Under the pieces are notes generated by a model. It was not told the origin of the DNA. It made no database searches and saw only the letters and a program-made list of their open reading frames with translations. This document shows, in pieces, positions 63,423 through 64,000 of a stretch of DNA of 64,000 bases; position 1 is the stretch's first letter, and each line of letters begins with the position of its first letter. The DNA lies in NCBI RefSeq assembly GCF_035046485.1, contig NC_085136.1, positions 329,742,227 to 329,806,226 of the forward strand, read 5' to 3'. Both the position numbers and the translations under genes were made by a program. This DNA is from Aedes albopictus. Lineage: Eukaryota > Arthropoda > Insecta > Diptera > Culicidae.

Positions 63423-63688
63423 TTCCTCTTCTTCTTCTGTATGGCTCTACGTTCCCACTGGAACTTGGCCTGCCTCTCTCCAACTTTCTTTGAGCACTTC
63501 CACAGTTATTAATTGGAGGGGTTTCTTTGCCAGCCATTGCATGAATTAGTATATGTATTGTGAGGCAAGCACAATGATACACTATGCCCAGGGAGTCGAG
63601 AAAATTTTCCCGACCGGAACGGGAATCGAACCCGCCGACTCCGGATTGGCGATCCAAAGCCTTAACCACTAGGCTAACTGGAGACCCC
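63423..63688 (-). mobile_element. tRNA-derived SINE, Feilai-like, copy 2
   Basis: Same structure as 54958-55221: minus-strand GGGGTCTCCAGTTAGCCTA, A box TAGCCTAGTGG, B box GGTTCGATTCC, and an AGAAGAAGAAG tail. AAAAAGTC is duplicated at 63415-63422 and 63689-63696, which fixes the ends. Confidence 0.9.
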
Positions 63689-63696
63689 AAAAAGTC

Positions 63697-64000
63697 ACAA
63701 AAAAGCCATAAAACCCTAATTAATCCACCTAGCGGTGATGGCGCCTTTCTCTTGTCTTCTTTAATATTCTGACGCCATTTTTGAACTACAGACTTCTTTC
63801 TCACACCAGATATATCCATTAGCGTGGTTCAAAAAATCATTTTTGCTCCATACCGCTTATTCGATTCGTAACCAGATTCTATGCCTTCTCCTAAAATTTG
63901 AGCTGATTTGGTTGAAAATTGAGACTGCACAAGCCCTTCAAAGTTTGTATGGGAATTACTATGGGAAAACGATGGCTCGTCGCATAACACCTTCCAGGGC
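63697..64000. other. Intergenic DNA, transposon-like end
   Basis: No gene seen. The phrases GAGCTGATTTGGTTGAAAATTG and GTATGGGAATTACTATGGGAAAA resemble sequence common in mosquito MITEs, but the window ends here. Confidence 0.4.

Noticed and set aside
1..64000. Endogenous viral elements (flavivirus or rhabdovirus type), which are common in Aedes
   Set aside because: No polymerase, nucleoprotein or NS-like peptide was recognised in any frame; all reverse transcriptase and integrase signals fit LTR or non-LTR retrotransposons.

Overview
This 64-kb window looks like a stretch of a large, repeat-rich Aedes-type mosquito genome. I infer this from spliced animal genes with short GT-AG introns, several ZAD zinc-finger genes (an insect-expanded class), tRNA-derived SINEs resembling mosquito Feilai, and dense nested LTR elements and MITEs. 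Species was not tested against any database.

Genes. Four host genes can be supported. (1) A ZAD-C2H2 zinc-finger gene on the minus strand (13558 to 12361), whose 3' part is lost in a 500-N gap. (2) A THAP-ZAD-C2H2 gene on the plus strand (26892-32205, 4 exons, 664 aa). (3) Its convergent paralogue on the minus strand (42009-40039, 3 exons, 609 aa). (4) The mitochondrial electron transfer flavoprotein beta subunit, Etfb, on the minus strand (62692-61754, 2 exons, 254 aa). Exon joins for the three complete genes were worked out by hand. Splice signals, phases and stops all agree.

Mobile DNA, left third. From 1 to 11 kb there are tandem repeats (309, 251 and about 128 bp units), several long-inverted-repeat elements and a TTAA-flanked MITE. 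From 14.4 to 24.5 kb lies a nested set. Two MITEs with 7-bp target duplications sit beside a Ty3/gypsy element (15177-24475, 142-bp LTRs, GGCGC duplication). The gypsy element itself carries a third such MITE, a 116-bp TTAA mini-element, and a complete younger LTR element (18972-23313, 328-bp LTRs with no difference seen, CTCAT duplication). That younger element keeps a 954-aa open frame with gag, protease and integrase-like parts but no reverse transcriptase core.

Middle. Intron 1 of the plus-strand THAP-ZAD gene holds a Jockey-like reverse transcriptase scrap and an 85-bp palindrome. Intron 2 holds a deleted Ty1/copia element with a CTTAC duplication. Between the two THAP-ZAD paralogues lie a 922-bp TA-flanked inverted-repeat element and a TA-flanked foldback that contains two further foldbacks.

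Right half. From 43 to 61 kb there is almost no coding content. The DNA is dominated by a degenerate 12-bp, nearly self-complementary repeat (consensus near GAGGAATTCCTG), densest at 50.57-54.2 kb. Because 12 is a multiple of 3, it produces long meaningless open frames on both strands. Smaller inserts here are a copia gag-integrase remnant, two SINEs (the second at 63.4 kb) and several MITEs. The host genes are separate transcription units with no evident shared pathway, apart from the paralogy of the two THAP-ZAD genes.
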